DNA of 64,000 bases. Origin: Streptomyces sp. PCS3-D2 (GTDB lineage Bacteria > Actinomycetota > Actinomycetes > Streptomycetales > Streptomycetaceae). The stretch spans positions 3,511,001 to 3,575,000 of the forward strand of contig NZ_CP097800.1 in the NCBI RefSeq assembly GCF_000612545.2. The letters are read 5' to 3'. This document shows, in pieces, positions 24,520 through 32,018 of the stretch. Made by a program: the position numbers and the translations under genes. The notes beneath the pieces were generated by a model, which was not told where the DNA came from, did not search any database, and saw only the letters and a program-made list of their open reading frames with translations. Each line of letters starts with the position of its first letter. The stretch's first letter is position 1.

Positions 24520-25595
24520 CCGCGCCGACGGCGGTGTTCGCATGGCGGCGGACCCCGCCGCCACTGCTGATCGGCGGCGCGGAGGTCTCCCAGCAGCTCC
24601 TGGCGGAAGAGTTCGCCCGCGCCGGATGGCGGGTCGTCTACCTCGGCAGCCACGAGGCGCCCTGGAACGGGTCCGCACAGGTCGGACACCTGCGGGCCCA
24701 TCTCCAAGCCCACGGCATTGAGTGGGAGGAAGCCGGCGAGGAACTCCGTTACCGATGGAACGGCGTCTCATGCCGGGCCGTAACGCAGGACCGACTGGAG
24801 AAGACCCTGCGGGAAGTCCTGAGCGAGGTACGACCGGCGTTGGTGGTGACGTCACAGGAAGGGGCGGCCGACATCGCCGCCCTCGCCCGCCGCACGTCCA
24901 GGGTGGCCGGATGGCTGCACTCCGTCTCCGCCAACAGCCACGGGGTCCTACACGGCAGGCCACACGTCGCCCTCGCCACGTCGAAGTTCGTCGCCGGACG
25001 GGCGCAGACCCCGGCCGGGACACAAACCGTGGTCTTCTACCCGCCCTTCGCCCCCGCGGAAGGTAACCCGTCCCTCCCCACCGGCCTCGCCGGACCCGAT
25101 CACGCTCCGGGGGGTGTGCTGATGGTCAACCCCATCCCTGCCAAGGGATCGGTCCTCCTTCACCAGCTGATCCACCGGCTCCCCGGCCGCCGGTTCACGC
25201 TCGTCGAAGGGTGGTGGGACACCGCCCGGGAGTTCACCGGATACCCGAACGTCCGCTGGGTGCCACGCACCTACGCCATGGGCTCCCTGTACTCCGGAAG
25301 CGACCTACTGCTGGTTCCCTCACAGGTCGAGGATGCGTTCCCCAGGGTGATCGTGGAGGCCGGGCTCCACAGCGTCGCCACGGTCGGCTCGTCCCGGGGC
25401 GGCATTCCCGAGGCTGTCGGGGAGGGCGGTGTGATCCTCGACCCGGACGATGTGGACGCCTGGGTGAAGGCCATCGAGTCCGCCGACCGGACCAGCCTCG
25501 GTGCGAAGGCCCGCACACGGGCGGTGCCACTGGTCCGGCCGTGCCTGCCCGAGCTGGCTGCCGCTGGTCTGATCCCGGCGGCAGCCGCCGGCTAG
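24516..25595 (+). CDS. Glycosyltransferase family 4
   Basis: A 359-residue GT-B protein: N-terminal LIGGAEVSQQLLAEEFARAG, and the C-terminal nucleotide-sugar site VPSQVEDAFPRVIVEAGL with SSRGGIPEAVGEGG, the E-x7-E pattern of GT4. GT4 enzymes such as MshA make GlcNAc-containing compounds that PIG-L enzymes then deacetylate, a pairing also present here. It is the last gene of the operon. It overlaps by four bases with the convergent kinase gene, so no terminator separates them. Confidence 0.87.
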   Translation: MTAPTAVFAWRRTPPPLLIGGAEVSQQLLAEEFARAGWRVVYLGSHEAPWNGSAQVGHLRAHLQAHGIEWEEAGEELRYRWNGVSCRAVTQDRLEKTLREVLSEVRPALVVTSQEGAADIAALARRTSRVAGWLHSVSANSHGVLHGRPHVALATSKFVAGRAQTPAGTQTVVFYPPFAPAEGNPSLPTGLAGPDHAPGGVLMVNPIPAKGSVLLHQLIHRLPGRRFTLVEGWWDTAREFTGYPNVRWVPRTYAMGSLYSGSDLLLVPSQVEDAFPRVIVEAGLHSVATVGSSRGGIPEAVGEGGVILDPDDVDAWVKAIESADRTSLGAKARTRAVPLVRPCLPELAAAGLIPAAAAG

Positions 25596-26614
25596 CGGGC
25601 CGCGTAGGCGGCCTGGACTTCGTCGGCGCGGTCGGTCCACCAGTTCAGCAGTGCCTCGTCCGTCAGGAACATCTCGCCGAAGGTGGGGTCCTGGCGGTCG
25701 AGGTAGAATTCCAGCTGCCAGAAGTCTGTCAGCCGCTTCCACCACAACCGCTTCACGGCGTCGGCGAGGTCCCCCTCGGACAGATCGATCACGGACCGGT
25801 AGCCGGCGCAGAAGGCGGCGATGCGGTCGAGGTCGAAGAGGCCACCCACCCCGAACTGCACCTGCGCGGTCCGCGCGACCTCCTCCCCGTACGGGCGGAC
25901 ACCCAGCCGGTCCCAGTCCAGGACCGCCACCACCTGGCCGCCCTGACACAGCAGGTTGCGGTACTGAAAGTCACCGTGCGTCCACCCGTACGGCCCAGCC
26001 GGCGTCTCGCCCTCCGGCCGGACATCGGCGTACCGCACGAGGAGGCCACGCCGTTGGTGGAGAGCCTCGATGGCGCCTTTGTCGAAGTCAGTCACCGGAT
26101 CGGCCGGGAGGCGGCCCAGGAGAGCGGCGGCTGCCCGGTCGGCCTCGTCCACGCCGCGGACCTTCGTAGCCGGTACCTGTTTCGGAACCGGGCCGGGGCC
26201 GTACCGGCGCAAGCCCTCGTGGAGGCGTGCCAGGAGAGCACCGAGATCGCGAACCTGGTCGAGGGTAAGGTCGGTCCCCTGAACGTGCTCGCCGCCCATC
26301 CAAGGCAGGACGCAATAGCCGCGACCATCGATCTCCGCCACCAGATCGCCCTCATCGGAGGGCAGCGGTGCTGGAACCGGGATCCCCTCGCGGGCCAGGT
26401 CCGCCAGGACCGCTAGGTTCCTGCGAACCTTGGGCAGGGGGACGTCGGTGATCTCCTTCACCGCATACGTTCCGGCGGTTGTCTCCAACCGCCAGTTCCG
26501 GTTCATCAGGCCGTGGGCGAGGAACTGCCGGGAGCGCACCTCGCCCAGCCCAAAGGCCCGGGACAAGGTCGGCAGAGCCGCCAGAAGATCGTTTTCTCGG
26601 GTCGTATCCGTCAC
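25592..26614 (-). CDS. APH/homoserine-kinase-like phosphotransferase
   Basis: A 340-residue APH-fold kinase: N-lobe lysine in YAVKEI (Lys53), ATP/hinge stretch VLPWMGGEHVQG, catalytic loop WTHGDFQYRN (Asp215) and metal site AVLDWDRL (Asp233). It resembles homoserine kinase type II and choline-kinase-like enzymes. The start is uncertain: the GTG at 26614 was chosen over upstream codons. It is convergent with the GT4 gene. Together with the APH-like kinase inside the operon it makes two kinases of one superfamily in one cluster, consistent with modification plus self-protection. Confidence 0.8.
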   Translation of the reverse strand: MTDTTRENDLLAALPTLSRAFGLGEVRSRQFLAHGLMNRNWRLETTAGTYAVKEITDVPLPKVRRNLAVLADLAREGIPVPAPLPSDEGDLVAEIDGRGYCVLPWMGGEHVQGTDLTLDQVRDLGALLARLHEGLRRYGPGPVPKQVPATKVRGVDEADRAAAALLGRLPADPVTDFDKGAIEALHQRRGLLVRYADVRPEGETPAGPYGWTHGDFQYRNLLCQGGQVVAVLDWDRLGVRPYGEEVARTAQVQFGVGGLFDLDRIAAFCAGYRSVIDLSEGDLADAVKRLWWKRLTDFWQLEFYLDRQDPTFGEMFLTDEALLNWWTDRADEVQAAYAAR

Positions 26615-27217
26615 CCCCAGCACGGTACGCCGACGCCGGCCCACCCCCATCTGAATTCGTCATCCGCGCCCCATCCAAGAGCAGGTCACCTCTCCCTGGG
26701 AAGCTTCGCCCAGCAAGGCCATGCAGGATCGGCAGATCGAAGAAGCCCCGGCTTTCGGCAGAGGCCCGGTGAAGCAGAGGCCCGGTGAAACAGAGGCGCC
26801 AGATCCCCAGAAGTCACCCTCTGCAATCACTGAACCCGAATGGAGACGCCATCTCCGATCACATGAGTGATGGAGAATCACCGCTTCGACGCGCGCCTCA
26901 TGCGATGGGGCGGGGTGCCTCAGAACCCCACACCTCTTGATCAACAGCCGGTTTTGCGCCTCTTTTGCGAAGATCAGACACCCAGTCGGCGCGGCTGATT
27001 TTCAAGATCCGCCACTGGAAGGCCGCCCCGTGCCCTGCAGATCCCTAGATCAAAACACTCCCGATAACACCTACGCCACTGTCAAACCTTGGCGAAATTC
27101 GCGCGTGGCGTGCATTGCTGTTTCTGGATGGCGCAAGCACTTTCGATTGCCGCGTTCGGTCGAGTTCTCCACTCTGTGCTGACGAAACCGTCACGGATCT
27201 TCATGGGGGAGTCACTC
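26615..27217. other. Gene-poor stretch between glycosyl cluster and NTPase operon
   Basis: About 600 bases without a supported gene. It contains a 16-base tandem repeat (unit GCAGAGGCCCGGTGAA) at 26758-26789 with a third partial copy. It is visibly less G+C-rich than the flanks around 26860-27120 and probably holds the promoter of the NTPase operon. A short open frame at 26937-27182 has no motif and no good ribosome site. Confidence 0.5.
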
Positions 27218-27658
27218 GTGAGCGATGCGCTCGATGTTGTGCAGGTGGCCACGGGCGGGGCTGCCGTCTTCGTGGCAGAAATGGCGAAGAGCGGCTGGGA
27301 TGCGTTCCGCCGGGCAGTCGTCCATTTCTTCCGTCTCGGCGGCGAGGAGAACGCGGAGGAGGAGCTCCGTCTGGTCGACGCCGCGCGGGTGCGCCTGCTG
27401 GAGAGCCCGGACGGAGAGCGGGACACGGTGATGCAGGCGCTGCAACAGCAGCTGCTGATCCAGCTCGCCGCGTTCCTGCAGAAACACCCGGATGGCGCTG
27501 TGGAGCTCCAGGCCCTGGTCGACCGGTCGGAGGAGTCCGGCAGCAAGGTCGGCGCGCAGGTGAACGTGCATCACAACACCGGCAGCCAGGTGCTCCTCGC
27601 GGGCCACGATGTCAACGCCGGCGACTTCACGTACCGGGCACCGGAGAACGAGAAGTGA
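27218..27658 (+). CDS. Small candidate effector with C-terminal motif shared with the next protein
   Basis: About 146 residues. GTG 27218 was chosen because GGGGGAG lies 5-6 bases upstream; ATG 27203 is an alternative. Residues 10-35 form an amphipathic or weakly hydrophobic helix (GGAAVFVAEMAKSGWDAFRRA), followed by a helical acidic/Gln-rich segment. Near the C-terminus residues 120-133 read NTGSQVLLAGHDVN, and the next protein has NDRSQIIIAGRDVN near its N-terminus. This arrangement, effector with a C-terminal motif beside an NTPase with an N-terminal motif, matches what is known of bacterial amyloid-signalling pairs. The stop overlaps the NTPase start (GTGA). Confidence 0.65.
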   Translation: MSDALDVVQVATGGAAVFVAEMAKSGWDAFRRAVVHFFRLGGEENAEEELRLVDAARVRLLESPDGERDTVMQALQQQLLIQLAAFLQKHPDGAVELQALVDRSEESGSKVGAQVNVHHNTGSQVLLAGHDVNAGDFTYRAPENEK

Positions 27659-29760
27659 GCGACCAGACCGGCTACGGCCCGGTTCCGCCGCCAGTACCTC
27701 CTTCCCCTCCCGCCGCCGCCGTGGTCCCTGCAGGGTTCGCGGGCCGGAGCCTGGAGGTTCGCGACAACGACCGATCGCAGATCATCATTGCGGGTCGCGA
27801 CGTGAACATGACGGGGAAGCAGCCGCTGTCTGCGGCGGACATCCCCGAGTCCGAGCTCGACGTGGTACGCCGAGCATGGGTGGATGTCAGCTCCGACGGG
27901 GGTGCCGTGACGACTGCGGCCGATGCCGTCCGTCTGCTTGTCGCCGACGATCAGGGGCTCGCGGTGCTTGCCGGGCCGACTGGTTACGGCAAGCGCACAG
28001 CCGGGATCCGAGCCTTATGGGAGCTATCGCAGGCCGAGTCGGCTCGTGGCGAGAAACCGTTGGGCCTTTCGGAGATCAAGCCGGACTGGGACGACCCCGA
28101 GTCCCCGGACATCTCGTCACTGCCGGAGCGGCCGGGCACCGGGTACCTGCTGGACATCGCGGCGGAGATGAGCGGCTGGGAGCAGCCCAGTCAGATCGCT
28201 CAATCGTTGGTGACTCATGCCGAGAAGCTGCGGCGCATCGGTTCGTACCTGGTAGTGGTCGCCGACGAGCACGGGTGGCCGGAGGAGCTGTCCGGGGCGC
28301 TGGGCCGAGTCGTGGTCAGGACCAAGGCGAGGCCATCCGCCCGCCGGGTGGCCAGAAGGCACCTTGAAGACCTGTACGGAAAACCGGAGCGAGTCCGGTG
28401 GATCAACCCCGCGCCCAGCCCTACCGGTCAGGGAGACGCCGGCGAGGCCTCGCATCTGCTGACCAAGGAGTCCAGTCCCAGCGACGCCGCGCGGCTGGCT
28501 GCCTTGCTGGCCCATGCCGAGGACTCGGACGAGGGACTCAAATCAGCGCTAGCCGCCTTCCAGCAGTGGCGCACGGACGTCACCAGGGTCTTCAAGGAGA
28601 CCGAGGGCAAGGCCGGCGACCGGGCACTGCTGATCGCCGCGCTTTTCCTGAGCGGCGACACGGCGCTCGAGATCCAGGAAGCGAGCCAGTATCTACTGGG
28701 CAAGCCCCCGGAGACCGATGTCGAGGTCATCCTGACCGGTCCCGACCTGACGACCCGGCTCCGCAGCGTGGGCGCGAAGGTCACCGGCCGCCACGCCACC
28801 GTCGACCACAAACCCGGATACGCCCAGGCCGTTCTGAACCATCTGTGGCGCCAGCGCCCCGACATCCATCTGCCCCTGCTGAAGTGGCTCGATCACATCA
28901 CCGCTCCTGAGCAACCCGGTGCCGCCCGTCTCCCGGCCATCAGCGACCTTCTGGTCGAACTGGCCATCACGGAGAACGACATCAAGGTCATCGAGCAGAT
29001 CCGTACCTGGATCGACAACGGGGCCGACACCGACGAGCATCGCCGGCTGATTGCCGGAGTCTTCACCAAGGCCGCCGACGCCGAAGCCCTGGGCCCCAAA
29101 GTGCGCGCCAAACTCCTGGACTGGTCCCACGGGACAACGGAATCCGTGGCGACGGTGATCGCGCTGGTCTGCAAGAGCGAATTCGCCGACCAATACCCTC
29201 AGCAGACACTGGTCCGCCTGCGCCACATCCTCGACCGCCCAGAGCGGGACAACGCCGTCCAAACAGCCGAGGAGGCGCTGCGCGCCATCGCGTCCCACGC
29301 GGGACAACTCCCACGGGTCTGGAAGACGGTCATCAAATGGGCCACCGAGAGCCGTTACCTCGCCGGCTACCGCGGCTTCCTCAGCCTGCTCGATCCGCAG
29401 GAAGATCCGTACGTCCTTCAGGTGATGCTGGAGGCGGCCGACCAGAACCCGGAGGTCAAGGCTGCTCTCTTGCGCGGCTGGAGGTCGGTCCTGGCCGACA
29501 CCCGCGTCACGACCCAGTCCCGTGACCTGATGATCGCGTGGGCGCATGCCCTTGCCGACGACCTGGTTCCGAGCGACCTCACTGTCGACATCCTCCGCCA
29601 GGTCACCAGGGAGCACATCTACACCAGCCCGGTGGCTGCCTTCGTCTTCGGCGAGGCGGGCGTGCAGTACGACGAGCCCGTCATCGCCCTGCGCAGGCAG
29701 CTGCAGTTGCCGATGCTCGCGGACACTTCTCCCTCCAGTCCCGAGCCCGCGGAGTCCTGA
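27655..29760 (+). CDS. STAND-like P-loop NTPase with N-terminal shared motif
   Basis: A 701-residue protein. Residues 1-30 are Pro-rich, residues 38-51 carry the motif NDRSQIIIAGRDVN, and a P-loop follows at AGPTGYGKRT (about residues 107-116). A strand YLVVVADEHGWPEE around residue 205 resembles Walker B, and VVVRTKARPS may be a sensor strand. From residue 260 to the end it looks like helical repeats (HEAT/ARM or TPR-like), the usual sensor part of STAND proteins. No enzymatic effector domain is fused, which fits an upstream partner as effector. It starts at GTG 27655 overlapping that partner. The last gene pairs of the operon follow closely. Confidence 0.75.
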   Translation: MSDQTGYGPVPPPVPPSPPAAAVVPAGFAGRSLEVRDNDRSQIIIAGRDVNMTGKQPLSAADIPESELDVVRRAWVDVSSDGGAVTTAADAVRLLVADDQGLAVLAGPTGYGKRTAGIRALWELSQAESARGEKPLGLSEIKPDWDDPESPDISSLPERPGTGYLLDIAAEMSGWEQPSQIAQSLVTHAEKLRRIGSYLVVVADEHGWPEELSGALGRVVVRTKARPSARRVARRHLEDLYGKPERVRWINPAPSPTGQGDAGEASHLLTKESSPSDAARLAALLAHAEDSDEGLKSALAAFQQWRTDVTRVFKETEGKAGDRALLIAALFLSGDTALEIQEASQYLLGKPPETDVEVILTGPDLTTRLRSVGAKVTGRHATVDHKPGYAQAVLNHLWRQRPDIHLPLLKWLDHITAPEQPGAARLPAISDLLVELAITENDIKVIEQIRTWIDNGADTDEHRRLIAGVFTKAADAEALGPKVRAKLLDWSHGTTESVATVIALVCKSEFADQYPQQTLVRLRHILDRPERDNAVQTAEEALRAIASHAGQLPRVWKTVIKWATESRYLAGYRGFLSLLDPQEDPYVLQVMLEAADQNPEVKAALLRGWRSVLADTRVTTQSRDLMIAWAHALADDLVPSDLTVDILRQVTREHIYTSPVAAFVFGEAGVQYDEPVIALRRQLQLPMLADTSPSSPEPAES

Positions 29761-29763
29761 CCT

Positions 29764-30531
29764 GTGATCACCACCCGATGGTCGCGCCGCCGTACTCGTC
29801 GAGCGCTGCGGCGCGGCCTCACCCGGTTCGAGGTCCGCCTCTCCAGCAACGTACCTGGCATCGCCTTCACGGCCCGGATCACCGCCACCGTCCACACCGG
29901 GCCGCCGTACCCGCAGAGCCCGGACGAGATGGCGGGAGCCATACGGGCGACCCTGCGCAAGGCGGCGGCTGACGTGGCGCACGAGTGCGACCCTGCCGAC
30001 CTCGGATCCGCCCGCGACGCCTGCGGAAGTCACCTCGCCCGCCGACGCACCCTCCCCACCGAACCACCCGTCGAGTACACGGCCAAGGTCGCTCTCGATC
30101 TGTCCCCCGACGATCAAGCTGCCGTGGCGTCCCTACTCACCGCCCAGCGCCGCCAGGCCGTAACCGACGCCCTGCGTCGCCAGCGGACCCATGCCATGGC
30201 CAAGGAACTCACCGAGCCCGCCGCGGTACTCGTGCGGTGGATCGAGCAGCAGCCCGATGGCTGGAGCAGCCCTCCGGAGCGCAAGGTCATCGACGAGATC
30301 GCGGCCGCCTTCACCCAGTACCGCCCCGACCATGAGCGCGCCATCGAGTATGCGGCCCTGGAGGTCATCAGAGAATTCCTGGACAGCTTCCAGGACCCTC
30401 CCCAAAGACGGGCGATCTACGAGGTGCTCGCCGCCGGCATGCGCCACGCCAAACGTCCCGACCACGCCGCCAGGACAGAAGCCCTCATCGGCGGCCATCC
30501 GTTATCGACCGATCCGGCGAGCGGCACATGA
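29764..30531 (+). CDS. Unknown protein of the NTPase operon
   Basis: A 255-residue protein starting at GTG 29764, three bases after the NTPase stop. The N-terminus is very basic (WSRRRTRRALRRGLTRFEV), then a beta-rich stretch (residues 20-50) and a long, mostly helical region to residue 240. No recognised catalytic motif. The proximity implies co-translation with the NTPase. It may be a further component or a regulator. The stop is at 30531 and the small frame that follows begins about 20 bases later. Confidence 0.6.
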   Translation: MITTRWSRRRTRRALRRGLTRFEVRLSSNVPGIAFTARITATVHTGPPYPQSPDEMAGAIRATLRKAAADVAHECDPADLGSARDACGSHLARRRTLPTEPPVEYTAKVALDLSPDDQAAVASLLTAQRRQAVTDALRRQRTHAMAKELTEPAAVLVRWIEQQPDGWSSPPERKVIDEIAAAFTQYRPDHERAIEYAALEVIREFLDSFQDPPQRRAIYEVLAAGMRHAKRPDHAARTEALIGGHPLSTDPASGT

Positions 30532-30553
30532 GCGCCCCGTATCGTCCGACAGG

Positions 30554-30763
30554 GTGGGAGAGCGGGTTCCGCTGGTGAGGACGATCCTCTGGCGTTGGCT
30601 GCTCTCCCCTCGTACCAGCTGGCGCGCCCGCCGTCTGGCCCGAGCCAGCTACGGCAACACCTCCTTCGACGCCGCGTGGCGGCACACCCGCGTCCGCACC
30701 CACCCCGACGAACTGCCCTACCAACAGCGTGGGCACTTGCCCGACCGAGACCCGAGCGAATGA
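30554..30763 (+). CDS. Small basic protein, end of NTPase operon
   Basis: Up to 69 residues from GTG 30554, or 62 from GTG 30575. The sequence has one hydrophobic-basic helix (LVRTILWRWLLSPRTSWRAR) followed by a conserved-looking polar tail. A short helix with Trp and Arg could attach to membranes. It lies 22 bases after the 255-residue gene and overlaps the next tiny frame by four bases, so it is probably real. The function is unknown. Confidence 0.5.
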   Translation: MGERVPLVRTILWRWLLSPRTSWRARRLARASYGNTSFDAAWRHTRVRTHPDELPYQQRGHLPDRDPSE

Positions 30764-30879
30764 CCGGCCCTTCGGTGTTCTCGGTCCCGTGCGAGCGTGA
30801 CTTCATCGCACGGATCGACGGCACCCACCAGCTCCTCAGGGCGGCCATGCACAAGCAACGCGACGGGCAGCGCAAGTAA
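30760..30879 (+). CDS. Very small ORF (39 residues), last in NTPase operon
   Basis: A 39-residue frame starting with an ATG inside the stop of the previous gene (ATGA). It encodes a mostly polar helix (RDFIARIDGTHQLLRAAMHK). The coupling and its position before the att repeats support translation, but no family is recognised and it could be spurious. Confidence 0.4.
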   Translation: MTGPSVFSVPCERDFIARIDGTHQLLRAAMHKQRDGQRK

Positions 30880-30900
30880 ACCTCGCGAGCACTCCCGGGC

Positions 30901-30931
30901 TGGGAGAAATCTGGGAGAAGAACTTCTCCCA
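30901..30931. promoter_or_regulatory. Repeat cluster near attR: candidate integrase arm-type sites
   Basis: TGGGAGAA at 30901-30908 and 30912-30919 (11-base spacing), then TTCTCCCA at 30924-30931, forming a direct and inverted set. It matches the set at 2325-2364 beside attL. Bases 30932-31024 show no gene. Confidence 0.6.
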
Positions 30932-31024
30932 GAGACCCCGCGAGACCGCCACAGACCCACCCACCCCAACGCCCTGACCTGCGCAAATGCCATTCACGCT
31001 GATGAGGATCTTGGTTGGACGTTC

Positions 31025-31084
31025 TTCGGGACGAAGAGGTCGTGGGTTCAAATCCCGCCACCCCGACTTCGTAAGACCAGGTCA
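31025..31084 (+). repeat. attR: 60-nt copy of tRNA-Pro 3' end
   Basis: Identical to 2212-2271. It holds the anticodon loop, T-arm and 3' acceptor strand of tRNA-Pro but no 5' half: the bases upstream (from 31024) do not pair as a D-arm or acceptor strand. It is therefore an att remnant, not a functional tRNA. Confidence 0.93.
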
Positions 31085-31115
31085 AGGGCCTGATCCGCAT
31101 CGCGGATCGGGCCCT
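31084..31115 (+). terminator. Displaced chromosomal tRNA terminator hairpin
   Basis: A 15-bp stem with one G-T pair and a 3-base loop begins at the last base of attR and is followed by a short pyrimidine run. Before integration this hairpin would have followed tRNA-Pro directly. Confidence 0.7.
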
Positions 31116-31135
31116 TCCTGCGTTCCCGGGGCCCG

Positions 31136-31414
31136 TCAGTAGGGGCGGGGTGACATGATGTGGGGCTCTGTGGCCGGGGCCTCGAAGACGCAGCGGGGGA
31201 TGCCCGGGCCGGGGGTGGCACGGACGGAGACCTTCGTCGGGGGGTCCGTCGGCAGCTCGACGCGGACGGTCACGGGGTGGTCGTGGTGGGTCGTCGCATG
31301 GCCCGTCTCCTTGCCGTCGACCAGGACCTCGACGACCGCGGTGCGGCCGGTCTGGACCGTGGCGCTGACCGAGTGGCCTGCGTGGTCGATGTGGAAGTGA
31401 TGCCGCCGCCTCAT
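31136..31414 (-). CDS. Small hypothetical protein, His-rich start
   Basis: A 92-residue protein starting MRRRHHFHIDHAGHSVSATV. The chain appears to be beta-stranded with several alternating hydrophobic stretches (VEVLVDGKET, VTVRVELP, KVSVRAT) and no membrane segment. The first gene outside the island on the right, it is transcribed toward attR. Two Cys are absent except one near the C-terminus. The function is not recognised; it may be a small beta-sandwich protein. The ATG at 31414 was chosen over a longer frame because it begins the conserved-looking part. Confidence 0.6.
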   Translation of the reverse strand: MRRRHHFHIDHAGHSVSATVQTGRTAVVEVLVDGKETGHATTHHDHPVTVRVELPTDPPTKVSVRATPGPGIPRCVFEAPATEPHIMSPRPY

Positions 31415-31464
31415 GGGACCGCCTCCCGCCGCTGCCCCCACCGTTCCAGCGTAGCCAACACCCG

Positions 31465-31959
31465 CTACGCGCTCTCGTGGAGCGCTGCCAGTTCGGTGCG
31501 GGCCAGCGACGGGACGTCAGGGGAGGGGGCCGCCGCGGCCAGGGCGTCGAGGTGGTCGAGGACCGCCGCGACCGTGGTGAACGGGCCGACCGGGCGGAGC
31601 AGCCAGAGGCGGCCCCGGGGGCGGGGCGGGAGCCCGAGCGCGGCGAGGGCCTCGTCGGTCTCCCGGTCCAGGTCGCGCAGGTCGGGTTCGGGGAGCGGGG
31701 CGCACTCCACGCCGGTGATGTGGCCGTGACCGTCGAGTGCGGTGTCCACGGCCCAGTGGGTGGAACGGTCGGGGATCCAGGTGCGGGCCGCGGGGGGCCA
31801 GACGTACGGGAGGAAGATCCAGCGCAGGTCCTCGGGGGCCGGCTCCCAGCCGAGTGCCTCCAGCTCCCGCATCTCGGGCAGCCGGTCGGCCTCCAGTTCG
31901 CTGCGGCCGCTGCGGCGCTGTGCGAGCGGGTGCGGTGTTCCGTCCTCGTCCCACGACAT
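31465..31959 (-). CDS. Hypothetical protein, 164 residues
   Basis: A soluble protein starting MSWDEDGTPHPLAQRRSG. It is rich in Trp, Pro, Leu and acidic residues (RWIFLPYVWPPAARTWIP, WLLRPVGPFTTVAAVLDHL). No known motif or membrane segment. It lies between the small His-rich protein and the HD-domain gene on the same strand, 50-60 bases from each, so a shared transcript is possible. It looks like a conserved Streptomyces protein of unknown role. Confidence 0.65.
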   Translation of the reverse strand: MSWDEDGTPHPLAQRRSGRSELEADRLPEMRELEALGWEPAPEDLRWIFLPYVWPPAARTWIPDRSTHWAVDTALDGHGHITGVECAPLPEPDLRDLDRETDEALAALGLPPRPRGRLWLLRPVGPFTTVAAVLDHLDALAAAAPSPDVPSLARTELAALHESA

Positions 31960-32018
31960 GCGGGCACGCTATCCGAAGCGGTGGCGGATCCACGTGACCT
32001 GCGCGGCGGGCGTCCCCG

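Larger units (their letters stand above)
2212..31084. mobile_element. Integrated mobilizable island at tRNA-Pro (about 28.9 kb)
   Basis: The element is bounded by a 60-nt exact direct repeat of the tRNA-Pro 3' end (2212-2271 and 31025-31084). It encodes a tyrosine integrase, a TTG-start excisionase, an XRE repressor, replication-like proteins, an SpdB-like membrane protein, MobC and a MOB-type relaxase. No FtsK/TraB-like DNA translocase is visible, so it resembles an integrative mobilizable element or a stripped actinomycete ICE. Unusually, the integrase gene is not next to an att site: 6.5 kb of cargo separates it from attL. Cargo fills both ends and the middle: candidate defence at the left, a glycosyl pathway in the middle, and an NTPase operon at the right. 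Confidence 0.9.

Noticed and set aside
26937-27182. Short frame in the 26.6-27.2 kb gap
   Set aside because: No ribosome site or recognisable motif.
31025-31084. Second tRNA-Pro gene
   Set aside because: Only the 3' part is present; the upstream bases do not form a D-arm or acceptor strand.
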